From: Chromatiales bacterium | Lineage (GTDB): Bacteria; Pseudomonadota; Gammaproteobacteria; Steroidobacterales; GCA-2729495 | Length of the DNA stretch: 64,000 nucleotides | Direction: 5' to 3' | Assembly: GCA_020351875.1 (NCBI GenBank) | Contig: CP070671.1 | Coordinates: 2,800,828 to 2,864,827 of the forward strand | The notes under the pieces: model-generated | What the model was told of the DNA's origin: nothing | Database searches by the model: none | What the model saw: only the letters and a program-made list of their open reading frames with translations | In this document: piece after piece, positions 34,171-43,808 of the stretch | Position numbering within the stretch: position 1 is the first letter of the stretch | Layout of the letters: every line of letters starts with the position of its first letter | Program-made: the position numbers and the translations under genes

Positions 34171-36683
34171 TCACCGGCAGGCTCTTGCCTCCGCTGCTGC
34201 TGCAGGCGGGCCTGCGGTTCTATGTTCGCCACCCCGGCCAGTTGGCGCTGACGATTGCCGGCATCGCACTCGGCGTGGCGGCGATTGTCGCCATCGACCT
34301 GGCTGCGTACAGCTCGCGACAGGCGTTCGCCGCCTCAACGCGGCTGTTCCGTGGCCAGGCCACTCACGAAGTGACCCCGGCGGGCAGCCCGATACCCGAC
34401 AGTGCCGTCGCGTTGCTGCGGCGCGAACTCGGGGCCACGAACTCCGCGCCGGTCATCGAGACGCGGCTGCGATTCGCCGCTCAAGTCGAGCGCGCCGTGA
34501 CGCTGCTCGGCATCGATCCGTTTTCTGCGGGGCGATTGCAGACCACCTGGCTCGGCGGGCCGCCCACCGGTGACAGCTTCACACGGTTAATGACCGAGCC
34601 GGGCGCTGTCCTGCTGTCTTCGGCACTTGCGGCGGAACTCGACGCGGCGCCAGGCGACCGGCTGGCCCTGCTGGAACCACCCGGTGCCGGTGAGTTGCTG
34701 GTGACCGGGCTGCTGTCCGGCAACGACGACGAGCGTTATGTGCTGGCAGACATTGCCACGGTGCAGTCGCTGCCCCGACGCAGCGTCGGTCTCAGCCGCA
34801 TCGACCTGCGCCTGGAGGCCGGGCAGGCGGACCAGCTCGCCCCGGAACTGGCTCGACGGGGCTGGCGGCTGCGACCGGTCGCGGCCAGATTGGGCCAGAT
34901 CGATTCCATCACGCGGTCTTTTCGCATCAACCTGCAGGCGCTGAGCCTGCTCGCAATGCTGGTGGGTGCGTTCCTGGTTTACAGCACCGTGGCGTTCGCG
35001 GTGGTGCGCCGGCGCGAGAGTTTCGGCTTGTTTCGCAGCCTCGGGACGCAGCGCCGGCAGGTCTTCGCGCTGGTCCTGGCGGAGATCCTGGTGCTGAGCG
35101 CGGCTGGAGTGGTCCTGGGCCTGCTGAGCGGCATCGTGCTCGGTGCGGGTCTGGTTCGCCTGGTCCTGCGCACCATCGGCGATTTGTACCTGTCGTCTTC
35201 CGTCGACTACTACGGCGTGTCCGCTTTGCTGCTGGCAAAAGCCACTGCCATTGGCTTTGGCGCCAGTTTCGCAGCGGCCGCGATACCTGCGCTGGAAGCG
35301 GCCCGCGCCCGGCCGCGGATCGCGATGAACCGTTCGGCGCTGGAGCGCCGCCGCCGCCGCCAATTGCTGCCCCGCCTGCTCGCAGCCGCCGGACTGGGGG
35401 TTGTGGCAGCGGGTATCCTGGTCGGGACCGCGCGGCTGGAGCCGGCCTTTGCAGGCATCTTTGCCGCGCTGACGGCGGCAGCGCTGGCGGCACCGGTCCT
35501 AGTCTATGGTGTCATGCACTGGCTGGCCGGCACGGTGCCTTGGCTACCGCTGTCTTACGCGGCGCGCTCGGTCGCGGCCAACCTGAGCCGCACCGGCCCC
35601 GCCGTGGCTGCGCTGATGCTCGCCGTCGCAACATTCAGCGGTGTCGGCCTGATGATCGGCAGTTTTCGCATCAGCGTCAGCGACTGGCTCGGCTACAGCC
35701 TGGACGCCGACGTGCTGGTGCGGCCCGATCAACCGGCGGCGCTCGCCACAGGGGCCCGCGAAGCGGAGTTGTTGCAGGCCTTGCGCGCATTGCCGGGCGT
35801 GGCGGACGTGAGCCGGAGCCGGCGGGTAGCCTTGCCTGACGGGACGGGGCTCGGCGGGCTGCTGGCAGTGGACCCGGCCCCCTCCGGGCGCTGGCCCCAG
35901 GCGGAAGGCGCGCGCGATGCGATCCTTGAGCGGCTGGCCGCGGCCGACCGCGTACTCGTGTCGGAGTCTTTTGCCCGCAAGCGCGAACTCGGGCCGGGCG
36001 ATGCCGTGAACTTGCTGACCGCAGCGGGTGAACGGCGTTTCGAGATCGACGCGATCTTCACCGACTACACCACGGATCTTGGCCTGGTCGCCATGCACCT
36101 GCCGCGTTACCGAAGTCATTTCGACGACCGGCAGCTCGACAGTATCGGCCTGTTCGCCGAGCCCGGACGCGAGGACGAAGTGCTCGAAGCGGCGCAAGAG
36201 CTGGCCGCGGCCCGCGGTGACCTGAGCGTTACCACCAGCGCCTGGGTGCGGGAACTGAGCCTGGAGATCTTCGACCGCACGTTCACGATCACGCAGGTGT
36301 TGCGACTGATCGCCGGCCTGGTGGCCGTGATCGCGGTGGTCAACGCGCTGCAGGCCCAGCGCCTGGACAGCCGTCGCGAGCTCGCCACGCTGCGTGCGCT
36401 TGGCTTGTCTCCCGGACAATTGCTGCGGCTCGGTGAATTGCAGACGCTGCTGCTCGGTGCCGCGGCGGGTCTGCTGGCGGTCCCGGTGGGCGTGTTGCTG
36501 GCCTGGCTGTTGATCGTGGTGGTGAACCGGATCGCGTTCGGCTGGAGCATGGTGTTCGATATCGACTGGGCGCTACTCGGCCAAGCAGTGGCGCTGGCCG
36601 CCGTGGCCGGTCTCGCGGCCGGCTGGTTGCCCAACCGCCGTGCGCTGCGGGACATGCCCGCCGTTGCGCTGCGGGAAGACTGA
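34167..36683 (+). CDS. FtsX-family ABC permease
   Basis: An 838-residue MacB/YbbP-type permease with two FtsX modules. A first transmembrane helix (about 20-45) precedes a large extracytoplasmic domain. Three helices follow around 250-380, then a pair at about 395-450, a second domain and three C-terminal helices (about 710-830). The length and double-module plan match YbbP (804 aa). It overlaps the ATPase gene and the AttH-like gene, forming one operon. The substrate is unknown. Confidence 0.87.
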   Translation: MITGRLLPPLLLQAGLRFYVRHPGQLALTIAGIALGVAAIVAIDLAAYSSRQAFAASTRLFRGQATHEVTPAGSPIPDSAVALLRRELGATNSAPVIETRLRFAAQVERAVTLLGIDPFSAGRLQTTWLGGPPTGDSFTRLMTEPGAVLLSSALAAELDAAPGDRLALLEPPGAGELLVTGLLSGNDDERYVLADIATVQSLPRRSVGLSRIDLRLEAGQADQLAPELARRGWRLRPVAARLGQIDSITRSFRINLQALSLLAMLVGAFLVYSTVAFAVVRRRESFGLFRSLGTQRRQVFALVLAEILVLSAAGVVLGLLSGIVLGAGLVRLVLRTIGDLYLSSSVDYYGVSALLLAKATAIGFGASFAAAAIPALEAARARPRIAMNRSALERRRRRQLLPRLLAAAGLGVVAAGILVGTARLEPAFAGIFAALTAAALAAPVLVYGVMHWLAGTVPWLPLSYAARSVAANLSRTGPAVAALMLAVATFSGVGLMIGSFRISVSDWLGYSLDADVLVRPDQPAALATGAREAELLQALRALPGVADVSRSRRVALPDGTGLGGLLAVDPAPSGRWPQAEGARDAILERLAAADRVLVSESFARKRELGPGDAVNLLTAAGERRFEIDAIFTDYTTDLGLVAMHLPRYRSHFDDRQLDSIGLFAEPGREDEVLEAAQELAAARGDLSVTTSAWVRELSLEIFDRTFTITQVLRLIAGLVAVIAVVNALQAQRLDSRRELATLRALGLSPGQLLRLGELQTLLLGAAAGLLAVPVGVLLAWLLIVVVNRIAFGWSMVFDIDWALLGQAVALAAVAGLAAGWLPNRRALRDMPAVALRED

Positions 36684-37852
36684 TGCGCCGCACGCTGCTG
36701 GCAATGGCAGTGGTCTTCGCTGCTCTGGCGGCGGGGGTGTTCTGGTTGCGGGGCGGCCACGAGGCTGCACCGCCGGCCGATACTGCGACCGTGGTGTCGT
36801 TGCTGGGCAGTGGTGACGACGACGGCTTTCGGCGCGCGGCACGGCCAGGCGACATACGGCTGCCGCGCGACCATGGATCGCACGACGACTATCGCAGCGA
36901 GTGGTGGTACTTCACCGGCAACCTGACAAGCGCGGACGCGCGCGAGTTCGGTTTCCAGCTGACCTTCTTCCGCTTCGCGCTGGCGCCACCGCAGCCGCGC
37001 GAATCCGGTTGGGCCACGAACCAGGTGTACATGGCGCACTTCGCCGTGGCGGACAGGACAGCCGACGACCACCGGGTCGCCGAACGCTTTGCGCGCGGTG
37101 CAGCGGGCCTGGCCGGGATCACCGGCAAACCCTTCAACGTCTGGCTCGACGACTGGTCAGCAGCCAGCACGACGGCGGAGTTCCTGCCGTTGCAGTTGTC
37201 GGCCCGCGACACGGCCACGGGCATTGCTCTGTCGCTGCGTCTGCAACCGGGTAAGCCGCCGGTGTTGCAGGGCGACCGGGGGCTCAGCGCCAAGGGCGCC
37301 GAACCGGGCAATGCGTCCTGGTACTACAGCTATACGCGGCTGCCCGCCGCTGGCGTCGTCGCAGTGGATGGCGTGAACTTCGAGGTCACGGGCCTGGCCT
37401 GGCTGGACCGCGAATGGAGCACCAGCAGTCTCGCTGCCGACGTGGTTGGTTGGGACTGGTTCGGTTTGCAGCTGGAAGATGGCCGGGACCTGATGCTGTA
37501 CGCGCTGCGTCACCGGGACGGCAGCCTCGCACCCCAGTCGGCCGGCAGCCTCGTCGGCACAGATGGTTCGCGACGGGCCATCTGGCGCGATGATTTCTCG
37601 GTGGCGCCAACGAAGGCCTGGCGCAGCCCCGCGACCGGCGTCAGCTGGCCGACGGAATGGCGGGTACGGGTGCCCGACCACGGTCTCGAGCTGGACGTGC
37701 GTGCGGCGCTGGACGACCAGGAGCAGGACGTGGCGGTGCGCTACTGGGAAGGTGCCGTGGATATTTTTCCGGCCGGCGGCGGGGCCCGCCTGGGCAGGGG
37801 CTACATGGAACTCACGGGCTACCGGCGACCGCCGGCAAACAGGCCCCGGTAG
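36683..37852 (+). CDS. AttH/CrtC-like (carotenoid 1,2-hydratase fold) secreted protein
   Basis: A 389-residue protein. A signal anchor (1-24) is followed by a lipocalin-like domain with DHGSHDDYRSEWWYFTG, FGFQLTFFR, GLAWLDREWSTS and DWFGLQLEDGRDLMLYALR, which are the hallmarks of AttH/CrtC-fold proteins. The gene shares one base with the permease stop. This trio (ATPase, FtsX permease, AttH-like) is repeatedly seen in proteobacteria, and the secreted protein probably works with the transporter. The name hydratase reflects homology, not a tested reaction. Confidence 0.86.
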   Translation: MRRTLLAMAVVFAALAAGVFWLRGGHEAAPPADTATVVSLLGSGDDDGFRRAARPGDIRLPRDHGSHDDYRSEWWYFTGNLTSADAREFGFQLTFFRFALAPPQPRESGWATNQVYMAHFAVADRTADDHRVAERFARGAAGLAGITGKPFNVWLDDWSAASTTAEFLPLQLSARDTATGIALSLRLQPGKPPVLQGDRGLSAKGAEPGNASWYYSYTRLPAAGVVAVDGVNFEVTGLAWLDREWSTSSLAADVVGWDWFGLQLEDGRDLMLYALRHRDGSLAPQSAGSLVGTDGSRRAIWRDDFSVAPTKAWRSPATGVSWPTEWRVRVPDHGLELDVRAALDDQEQDVAVRYWEGAVDIFPAGGGARLGRGYMELTGYRRPPANRPR

Positions 37853-40290
37853 GCGGTTTCGCCGCCACGTTCCCGCAGCAGCAGCTCCAGGTAGTCGTCG
37901 CCGCTCATCGGCGAGCCGAACAGCAGGCCCTGGGCATAGTCGCAGCCCATGCGGCGTAGAAAGTCCAGTTGCTGGCCAGACTCCACGCCCTCGGCAACCA
38001 CTTTCATGTTCAGGTTGTGGGCCATTTCAATAATCGTTGCCACGATGGTTGCATCGTCCGGGTTGCTGACCAGGTTCTCGACGAACGACCGGTCGATCTT
38101 CAGCGTGCCGATCGGGAACTGCTGGAGGGCACTCAGCGACGAGTAGCCGGTACCGAAGTCGTCGATCGCCATGTGCAGACCCGTCTGGCGGAGTTCTCGC
38201 AACACGCGCACGGTACGCTCCGGATTTTCCATCAAAGTTGACTCCGTGATTTCAAGTTCCAGGGAATCGGGCGTGATGCCTTTGCGCCGGAAGATGCGGT
38301 TCGTCCGCCGCACGAAGTTGGGTTGCGCCAGTTGCTTGAGCGACAGATTGACCGAGATCTGCCCTGGCACCACGGTCTGGCGCTGCCACTCGGCCAGGTC
38401 GGTGCACACGCGTTTCAGCACCCATTCGCCGATCTCGAGTATGAGCCCGGTTTCCTCGGCCAGCGGGATGAATTCCGACGGCAGCACGAGGCCGTGGTCG
38501 GACAGTTCCCAGCGCACCAGGGCTTCTGCGCCGGCCACCTCACCGGTGGTGAGTTCGATCTTCGGCTGGTAGTTCACCAGCAGCTCGTCCAGCTCGTAGG
38601 AGCGGCGCAGCTTGCTCTTGATCATCAGCCGTTCTACCGCCGCGGCGTTCATGTCGGGGTTGTAGAACTCCAGCCGGTTACCGCCCGCGCGCTTTGCGTG
38701 GTACAGGGCTGCGTCGGCATTGCGGATCAGGTCGGGCACGTTGTCTGCGTCCGCCGGGAAACAGGCGATGCCCATGCTGGCCGTGATGTACAGCTCGTGG
38801 CCCTGCACGATCAGAACGTCAGCGATTTCCTTCAACACGCGTCGCGCGACGGATTGCAGCCATGCCCGCTCGCCGGCAACCGGCTCGTCGACTTCCAGCA
38901 CTACGCCGAATTCATCTCCGGCAAGCCGGCCGATGAAGCCGCCGTCGGGCAGCAGCTTGATCACCCTCTGGGTCAGGGTCTCGAGACTGGAGTCGCCGGC
39001 GCTGTGTCCGAAGGTGTCGTTGATGTCCTTGAAGCGATCCACGTCGAGATATAACAGCGCGAGCCGCCGGCCCGAGCGGCGCGTCCGTGCGATGGATCGC
39101 TGCAGCAGGTGCTGGAACTGCAGACGATTCGGTACCTTGGTCAGCGAATCCGTGCGCGCGAGGTATCGGATCCGCCGCTCCGCGGCCTTGCGTTCCGAGA
39201 TGTCGCGGGCCGAGACCACGAAGCCGGACGGGTGTTCCGCCGTGCCCGGCAGGGCCGACGAACTGAGCGACACCGGGACGGTTTTCCCGGAACTCTTCAG
39301 CAGGGTGGTCTCGTGGTCGCGGCGCGGGCCGGCGTCGAGCTGAAACGTGTCGCGGCGGTTGTTCGGCAGCAGGTCCTGCACCGAGCGCCCGATGAGCTCT
39401 TCTTCCCGGTAACCCAGCAGGGCTTCGGCAGCGGCGTTCGCGCGCAGAATCTCCTGGTCGACTGACGCCAGAATGATCGCATCGGCCATGTTGCCGATCA
39501 TCTGGTCCAGGTAGTCGCGTGACACCGTCGTGTTGCGAAGCTTGTCGCGCATCTCTTCGAAGGCGCGCGCCAGCTGGCCAAGTTCGTCGGTGCGTTCGGT
39601 AGGCAACCGGGCGCCGAAGTCTCCCGTGGCGAGCCGTTCGGCCCCGGCCACGAGGCTGCCAATCGTGCGCGACTGGCGCCACGCGACGACCGTGGCCAGC
39701 ACGCCGATCAACAGCAGGGCAATGGCGCCATAACCCAGCAATTTCACGCTGCCGGTGCGGCGCGCCTCTTCGCGAATAGTGGCCAGTTGCTGGCCCAGCT
39801 GCGCGTTGGTGGCCAGCAAACCGCCCGCATCGAAGACCTGCACCAGTGTGCCCACGGGTGCGTCCGAATCGATCAGCGGTGTCGTGACTGTCAGACGTTC
39901 GCCACCGCGTTCCGGTCCCCCGCCACCGATGCCGGCCTCCAGGCCAAGGTCACCGGCATGTTGCAGCAGCAGGCCTTCCGTATCGCGCACCAGGACCAGG
40001 CCCGCGCCGGATTCAGTGATTGCGTCGTTCAGCAGCTTTTCGAGTTGTGCCAGGTTGCCCGCTGCCACCGCCGGTGCCAGCGCGCTGGCAAGGCTTTCGA
40101 TCACTTCCGGCGACCGCCCGTCCACGCGGTTGGTCAGCACGGCGCGATTGGTGTCGATGGCCGCCGCCATGATGTCGGACAGCGCATCGCGATACACGAT
40201 TGACAGAATCGTCGCCGTTACCCCGACCATCAGCGCCGCGAGCACGACGCTGATGACCAGGTACTTGGGAACGAGGCGAACTTGGCGCAC
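37819..40290 (-). CDS. diguanylate cyclase / phosphodiesterase with HAMP and PAS domains
   Basis: An 823-residue membrane signalling protein. The order is transmembrane helix (about 10-32), periplasmic sensor, second helix (about 185-205), HAMP, PAS (about 265-375), GGDEF (about 385-545) and EAL (about 555-805). The GGDEF site reads LAGDEFG (first Gly replaced by Ala), a change often tolerated. The EAL site is AEALVRW, and DDFGTGYSSL and VAEGVE are kept, so phosphodiesterase activity looks intact. It probably tunes c-di-GMP. It overlaps the 3' end of the attH-like gene by 34 bp on the opposite strand. Confidence 0.92.
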   Translation of the reverse strand: MRQVRLVPKYLVISVVLAALMVGVTATILSIVYRDALSDIMAAAIDTNRAVLTNRVDGRSPEVIESLASALAPAVAAGNLAQLEKLLNDAITESGAGLVLVRDTEGLLLQHAGDLGLEAGIGGGGPERGGERLTVTTPLIDSDAPVGTLVQVFDAGGLLATNAQLGQQLATIREEARRTGSVKLLGYGAIALLLIGVLATVVAWRQSRTIGSLVAGAERLATGDFGARLPTERTDELGQLARAFEEMRDKLRNTTVSRDYLDQMIGNMADAIILASVDQEILRANAAAEALLGYREEELIGRSVQDLLPNNRRDTFQLDAGPRRDHETTLLKSSGKTVPVSLSSSALPGTAEHPSGFVVSARDISERKAAERRIRYLARTDSLTKVPNRLQFQHLLQRSIARTRRSGRRLALLYLDVDRFKDINDTFGHSAGDSSLETLTQRVIKLLPDGGFIGRLAGDEFGVVLEVDEPVAGERAWLQSVARRVLKEIADVLIVQGHELYITASMGIACFPADADNVPDLIRNADAALYHAKRAGGNRLEFYNPDMNAAAVERLMIKSKLRRSYELDELLVNYQPKIELTTGEVAGAEALVRWELSDHGLVLPSEFIPLAEETGLILEIGEWVLKRVCTDLAEWQRQTVVPGQISVNLSLKQLAQPNFVRRTNRIFRRKGITPDSLELEITESTLMENPERTVRVLRELRQTGLHMAIDDFGTGYSSLSALQQFPIGTLKIDRSFVENLVSNPDDATIVATIIEMAHNLNMKVVAEGVESGQQLDFLRRMGCDYAQGLLFGSPMSGDDYLELLLRERGGETAYRGLFAGGRR

Positions 40291-40334
40291 GGGTCAGGTC
40301 TTCGGGTTCACTGTCTGTCTAAGGGTCGGGCGGA

Positions 40335-40709
40335 TCAGTCGCGGTACCCGTAGCCCAGTTCCGTCACGTCGGCGACCAGGCCATTTTCGAAGCGAATGAT
40401 GCGCATCAGTTTCCGGGGACCGAAGTTGTAGGTCCATTCGTCTACCAGCACCTCCACGTAGGAACGGTCGTTGATCAGCAACTCCTCGTCGGAGAAGCCG
40501 CGCAGGTCACGATCGCGAAACACCCGGCTGCGGGGAATGCCCCGGCGCACGATGCTGCGGGTCTGGGTCGCGACAGGTTCGCCGCAGTACTTCAGGACCT
40601 TCGGCATCGGATCGCCGCGCTGGACCAACTTGTTTCCACACCTCAGGGCCAGTGCCGGCTCCGTGAAGCCGATGGCGAGGAGCAGCAAAAGCAGACGCCC
40701 ACTCTGCAT
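40335..40709 (-). CDS. DUF2845 secreted protein
   Basis: A 124-residue protein with a signal peptide (1-21, cut after ALA) and the DUF2845 features: RCGNKLVQRGDPMPKVLKYCGEP at the mature N terminus and DEWTYNFGPRKLMRIIRFENG near the end. Two cysteines probably pair. Function is unknown. It lies 44 bp downstream of the start side of the GGDEF-EAL gene and precedes it in the same direction, so they may be co-transcribed. Confidence 0.85.
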   Translation of the reverse strand: MQSGRLLLLLLAIGFTEPALALRCGNKLVQRGDPMPKVLKYCGEPVATQTRSIVRRGIPRSRVFRDRDLRGFSDEELLINDRSYVEVLVDEWTYNFGPRKLMRIIRFENGLVADVTELGYGYRD

Positions 40710-40851
40710 TGTTTTATCCTCCCGTCCCGGCGGCGAGTGACCGCAGAACGGACTCTTATTGTGACCTCAGTCTACACCGACGGGTTCCCGGGCGCTTGTC
40801 CGCCGGACCGGCGTCCCAGCCGATGAGGGCCTCGCCGACCCCCGGTCGATT

Positions 40852-42444
40852 ATGTCCGGCCCGCGTCCGCGCAGCGGTGCGCCGACCGTGACGAATCGCC
40901 GGGAAGCCAGGCTCGCAGCCCTGGCCGGGCCTGCCGGGCTCCTCGCCGGCACGCGCCGGGGCATCGAGAAGGAGAGCCTGCGCGTCACGAGTGAGGGCTA
41001 TATTTCCCGTCGCCCGCATCCGCCCGGGCTCGGCTCGGCGCTCACAAACCGGTACATCACGACCGACTTCTCCGAGGCCCTGCTCGAGTTCATCACGCCG
41101 CCGCTCGGCGAGTGCTGGGAAGCGGTGCAATTCCTTTGTGACCTGCACCAGTACACCGGCGAGCACCTGGACGGTGAGTTGCTGTGGCCGATGAGCATGC
41201 CGTGCATGATTCGCTCCGAAGACGACATTCCGATCGCCTTCTACGGCTCGTCGAACGTGGGGCGGATGAAGACGCTTTATCGCAAGGGGCTGTCGTTACG
41301 CTACGGGCGCTATATGCAGGCCATCTCCGGCATTCATTATAACTACTCGTTGCCCGAGGAGTTCTGGCCCCGGTTCCGCGATATCGAAGGCACGGATCTG
41401 CCCCTGCAAGCATTCCGGTCATCCATGTATCTCGGACTGGTGCGCAACGTCAGGCGGCTGGACTGGTTCCTCTTGTACTCACTGGGCGCGTCGCCTGCGG
41501 TCTGCAAGAGCTTTCTGGCAGGCCGCGATACCAACCTGGAAGACTTCGATCGCGGCACGTTTTACGGTCCCCATGCAACGTCGCTGCGCATGAGCGACAT
41601 CGGGTATCAGAACGCGCAGCAGGCCGGGCTGCGGGTGTCTGCGAACAGTCTCGACGCCTACATTGCCGCCCTCGACCGCGCGATACGCACCCCCAGTGCG
41701 CAATGGCAGAAACGGCAGGCGAACCAGGACGGTGAACGCCGGCAGCTGAATGCCAACGTGCTGCAGATCGAGAACGAGTACTACAGCACGATCCGACCGA
41801 AGCGCGTGGCCCGCAGCGGCGAGCGACCCACGGCAGCCCTGCGCCGGGGCGGCATCGAGTACGTGGAATTGCGCGCACTGGACGTCAGCCCTTTCGACCC
41901 GGTGGGCATCAACCAGCGGCAGGCCAGGTTCCTCGAGATGTTCCTGCTGAACTGCCTGTTGCTGGACAGTCCGCCCATCGATCGCGACGAGTACGTTGCC
42001 AATGTCAGCAACCATGGCGCCGCGGCAAAGCGCGGAAGAGAACCGGGCCTGAAGCTGCGCCGCGGCGGTCGGGAAGTCGCGCTGCGTGACTGGGGCAGGG
42101 AGCTGCGTGACCAGCTGCTGGAAGCCTGCGAAGTCTTCGATCCTGACGGCGAACTGGGGTGTGCCGATGCGGTGCGCGAATGCACCGCCGGGCTGGAAGA
42201 TACCGCGCAGACCCCATCGGGTCGCCTGCTGGAGGAATTGCACCAGACCGGGCAGCCGCTCTTCGTGTACGCCATGGAGTTGGCCCGCGGCTACAACGAT
42301 TATTTCCAGTCGCTGTCACCCGATTTCAATGTCCATGCTGCAGAGTTCGCAGCGGAGAGTCGGGCCTCTGTTGACCGGCAGCGCGAAATCGAGGCGACTG
42401 ACGACATCGATTTCGACACTTACCTGGCCCGTTTCTTCGGCTGA
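40852..42444 (+). CDS. gshA: glutamate-cysteine ligase
   Basis: A 530-residue proteobacterial GshA. RRGIEKESLRV at the N terminus, TTDFSEALLEFITPP, the HYNYSLPEEFW stretch and QIENEYYSTIRPKR show the ATP-grasp-like fold of the enterobacterial class. It makes gamma-glutamylcysteine, the first step of glutathione synthesis. The start at MSGPRPRSGAP is taken as annotated by the open frame; a start at MTN-like codons 12 residues later is not excluded. Glutathione synthetase is not in the window. Confidence 0.94.
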   Translation: MSGPRPRSGAPTVTNRREARLAALAGPAGLLAGTRRGIEKESLRVTSEGYISRRPHPPGLGSALTNRYITTDFSEALLEFITPPLGECWEAVQFLCDLHQYTGEHLDGELLWPMSMPCMIRSEDDIPIAFYGSSNVGRMKTLYRKGLSLRYGRYMQAISGIHYNYSLPEEFWPRFRDIEGTDLPLQAFRSSMYLGLVRNVRRLDWFLLYSLGASPAVCKSFLAGRDTNLEDFDRGTFYGPHATSLRMSDIGYQNAQQAGLRVSANSLDAYIAALDRAIRTPSAQWQKRQANQDGERRQLNANVLQIENEYYSTIRPKRVARSGERPTAALRRGGIEYVELRALDVSPFDPVGINQRQARFLEMFLLNCLLLDSPPIDRDEYVANVSNHGAAAKRGREPGLKLRRGGREVALRDWGRELRDQLLEACEVFDPDGELGCADAVRECTAGLEDTAQTPSGRLLEELHQTGQPLFVYAMELARGYNDYFQSLSPDFNVHAAEFAAESRASVDRQREIEATDDIDFDTYLARFFG

Positions 42445-42518
42445 GCCTTGACGGCATTGGTTGTGGCGGGCCGCAACACCCGTTTAGTATCGCCTCTGAC
42501 TCCGGACACCGGTGGGTC

Positions 42519-43193
42519 GTGACACGCACGTTCCTCTTCAGCTTCCTAGCCGGAGGCGCTCTCATTCTCGCGGCCGCGGCCATATTCCCGTTGCCGGTGC
42601 ACGAGCGCTTCCCGTCCCGGATCGAGGTGCTGACCAATGGCGGGCGAAGCGAGTCGTTCGTCATTCATTGGCCCGAAGATCGCCTGCAGCTGACCGGTGA
42701 ACTGGACGGTGCCGCGGTGAACCAGGCCGACGGTGTGGCCGTGCTGGCGCCGCGGCGGCGGCCGCCGGTCTCCGCCGAGGTATTTCGCCTGCGTGACGTC
42801 GAGGACCGGGTGATCGGCATCGCCACCCGACTGACGGGACGGATGCCCGGCCGGCGTGGGCGCGAACGCTCTGCCAGCAGCTGGACGCTGATGATTCCCA
42901 GTCGCGGAATCCTGATGCTGACCCAGAATAACGGTGCCAATGTCGGCCCGGTGCGAGTCGGTGGCCGCTGGCTGGCAGCTGTCGATTCTCCCGGTTTCTG
43001 GGCCACTGGCAGTCGTTACCGGATCAGCGCGGGACCGGCGCCGGGCGGCCGCGGCCGCGTGCTCGCCGGCACGGGGGAATTTCGGTCTCTGACCGGCGAG
43101 TACTCGGAGGTCTGGGAACTGGAAGAGCTCGCGGCCAATCAACGCAGCCAGGGCACGATCCTGCTGAACACCGTGACGGCGAGGCAACGCTGA
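42519..43193 (+). CDS. membrane-anchored protein of unknown function
   Basis: A 224-residue protein. The N terminus (1-24, LFSFLAGGALILAAAAIFPL) is a signal anchor. The rest (SRIEVLTNGGRSESFVIHWPEDRLQL ...) is beta-rich, with a conserved-looking WTLMIPSRGILMLTQ and a C-terminal TGEYSEVWELEEL. I recognise no family. The start is GTG at 42519. Its stop and the next start share one base (TGATG), so the two unknown proteins are probably made together and may form a periplasmic pair. They follow gshA at 74 bp. Confidence 0.72.
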   Translation: MTRTFLFSFLAGGALILAAAAIFPLPVHERFPSRIEVLTNGGRSESFVIHWPEDRLQLTGELDGAAVNQADGVAVLAPRRRPPVSAEVFRLRDVEDRVIGIATRLTGRMPGRRGRERSASSWTLMIPSRGILMLTQNNGANVGPVRVGGRWLAAVDSPGFWATGSRYRISAGPAPGGRGRVLAGTGEFRSLTGEYSEVWELEELAANQRSQGTILLNTVTARQR

Positions 43194-43804
43194 TGCCGAT
43201 ACTCGTGGCGATCCTGGGTCTGCTCACCGGCATGGTGGTCACCGGCTTCGCGTTGCTGCAGGACCCGTTCTCCCTGTTTGAATCTGCAACGGACACGCCG
43301 ATCGACGCACCGGCCCAGCTCGTCACCAGCAGCGCGATTGGCCGTGGCCTGACTTTTTACCCGGTGGGCATTCTGGGTTTCGAGGATGCCCAGGTTGAGC
43401 CCTTTGCGGACCCGGCGCTGCGCTATGCGCGGCTGGAGCTGGCACTGCTGGACAGCGGGGACGGCGGTGCCCGGGCGCTGGCGGTGAAACTGTCCGCACC
43501 CCGCGGCGACAACAGCCTGGTGCGCGGCCGGCTGGTGACGGACAGCGCGTGGAACGTAATCTGGCCGGGACATGGCAGCCTGTTTCTCGCGGGTCGCGAC
43601 GATTATCGTCCGCTGCTCGCGGACCACTTGCTGAACGCCGCCAGCGGCAAGGGTTTGCAGGGCACCGAGCGACCTCAGCTGATGACAATTGCGCCGCGCC
43701 TGCTTGGCAGCGGTGGTCGCCTGGCCGCGGCGGCCGGCACCTACCGTGAGTACTGGAATCCGGATTCCCGGGTTGAGCTGGAACTGGGCCTGGTCGACGA
43801 CTGA
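43193..43804 (+). CDS. membrane-anchored protein of unknown function
   Basis: A 203-residue protein with an N-terminal hydrophobic anchor (MPILVAILGLLTGMVVTGFALL). The rest contains FYPVGILGFEDAQVEPFADPALRYARLELALLD and ends YREYWNPDSRVELELGLVDD. No known family is apparent. It is translationally coupled to the preceding gene, and ends 4 bp from the convergent reductase gene. Both proteins of the pair have similar anchor-plus-beta layout. Confidence 0.72.
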   Translation: MPILVAILGLLTGMVVTGFALLQDPFSLFESATDTPIDAPAQLVTSSAIGRGLTFYPVGILGFEDAQVEPFADPALRYARLELALLDSGDGGARALAVKLSAPRGDNSLVRGRLVTDSAWNVIWPGHGSLFLAGRDDYRPLLADHLLNAASGKGLQGTERPQLMTIAPRLLGSGGRLAAAAGTYREYWNPDSRVELELGLVDD

Positions 43805-43808
43805 GGCT

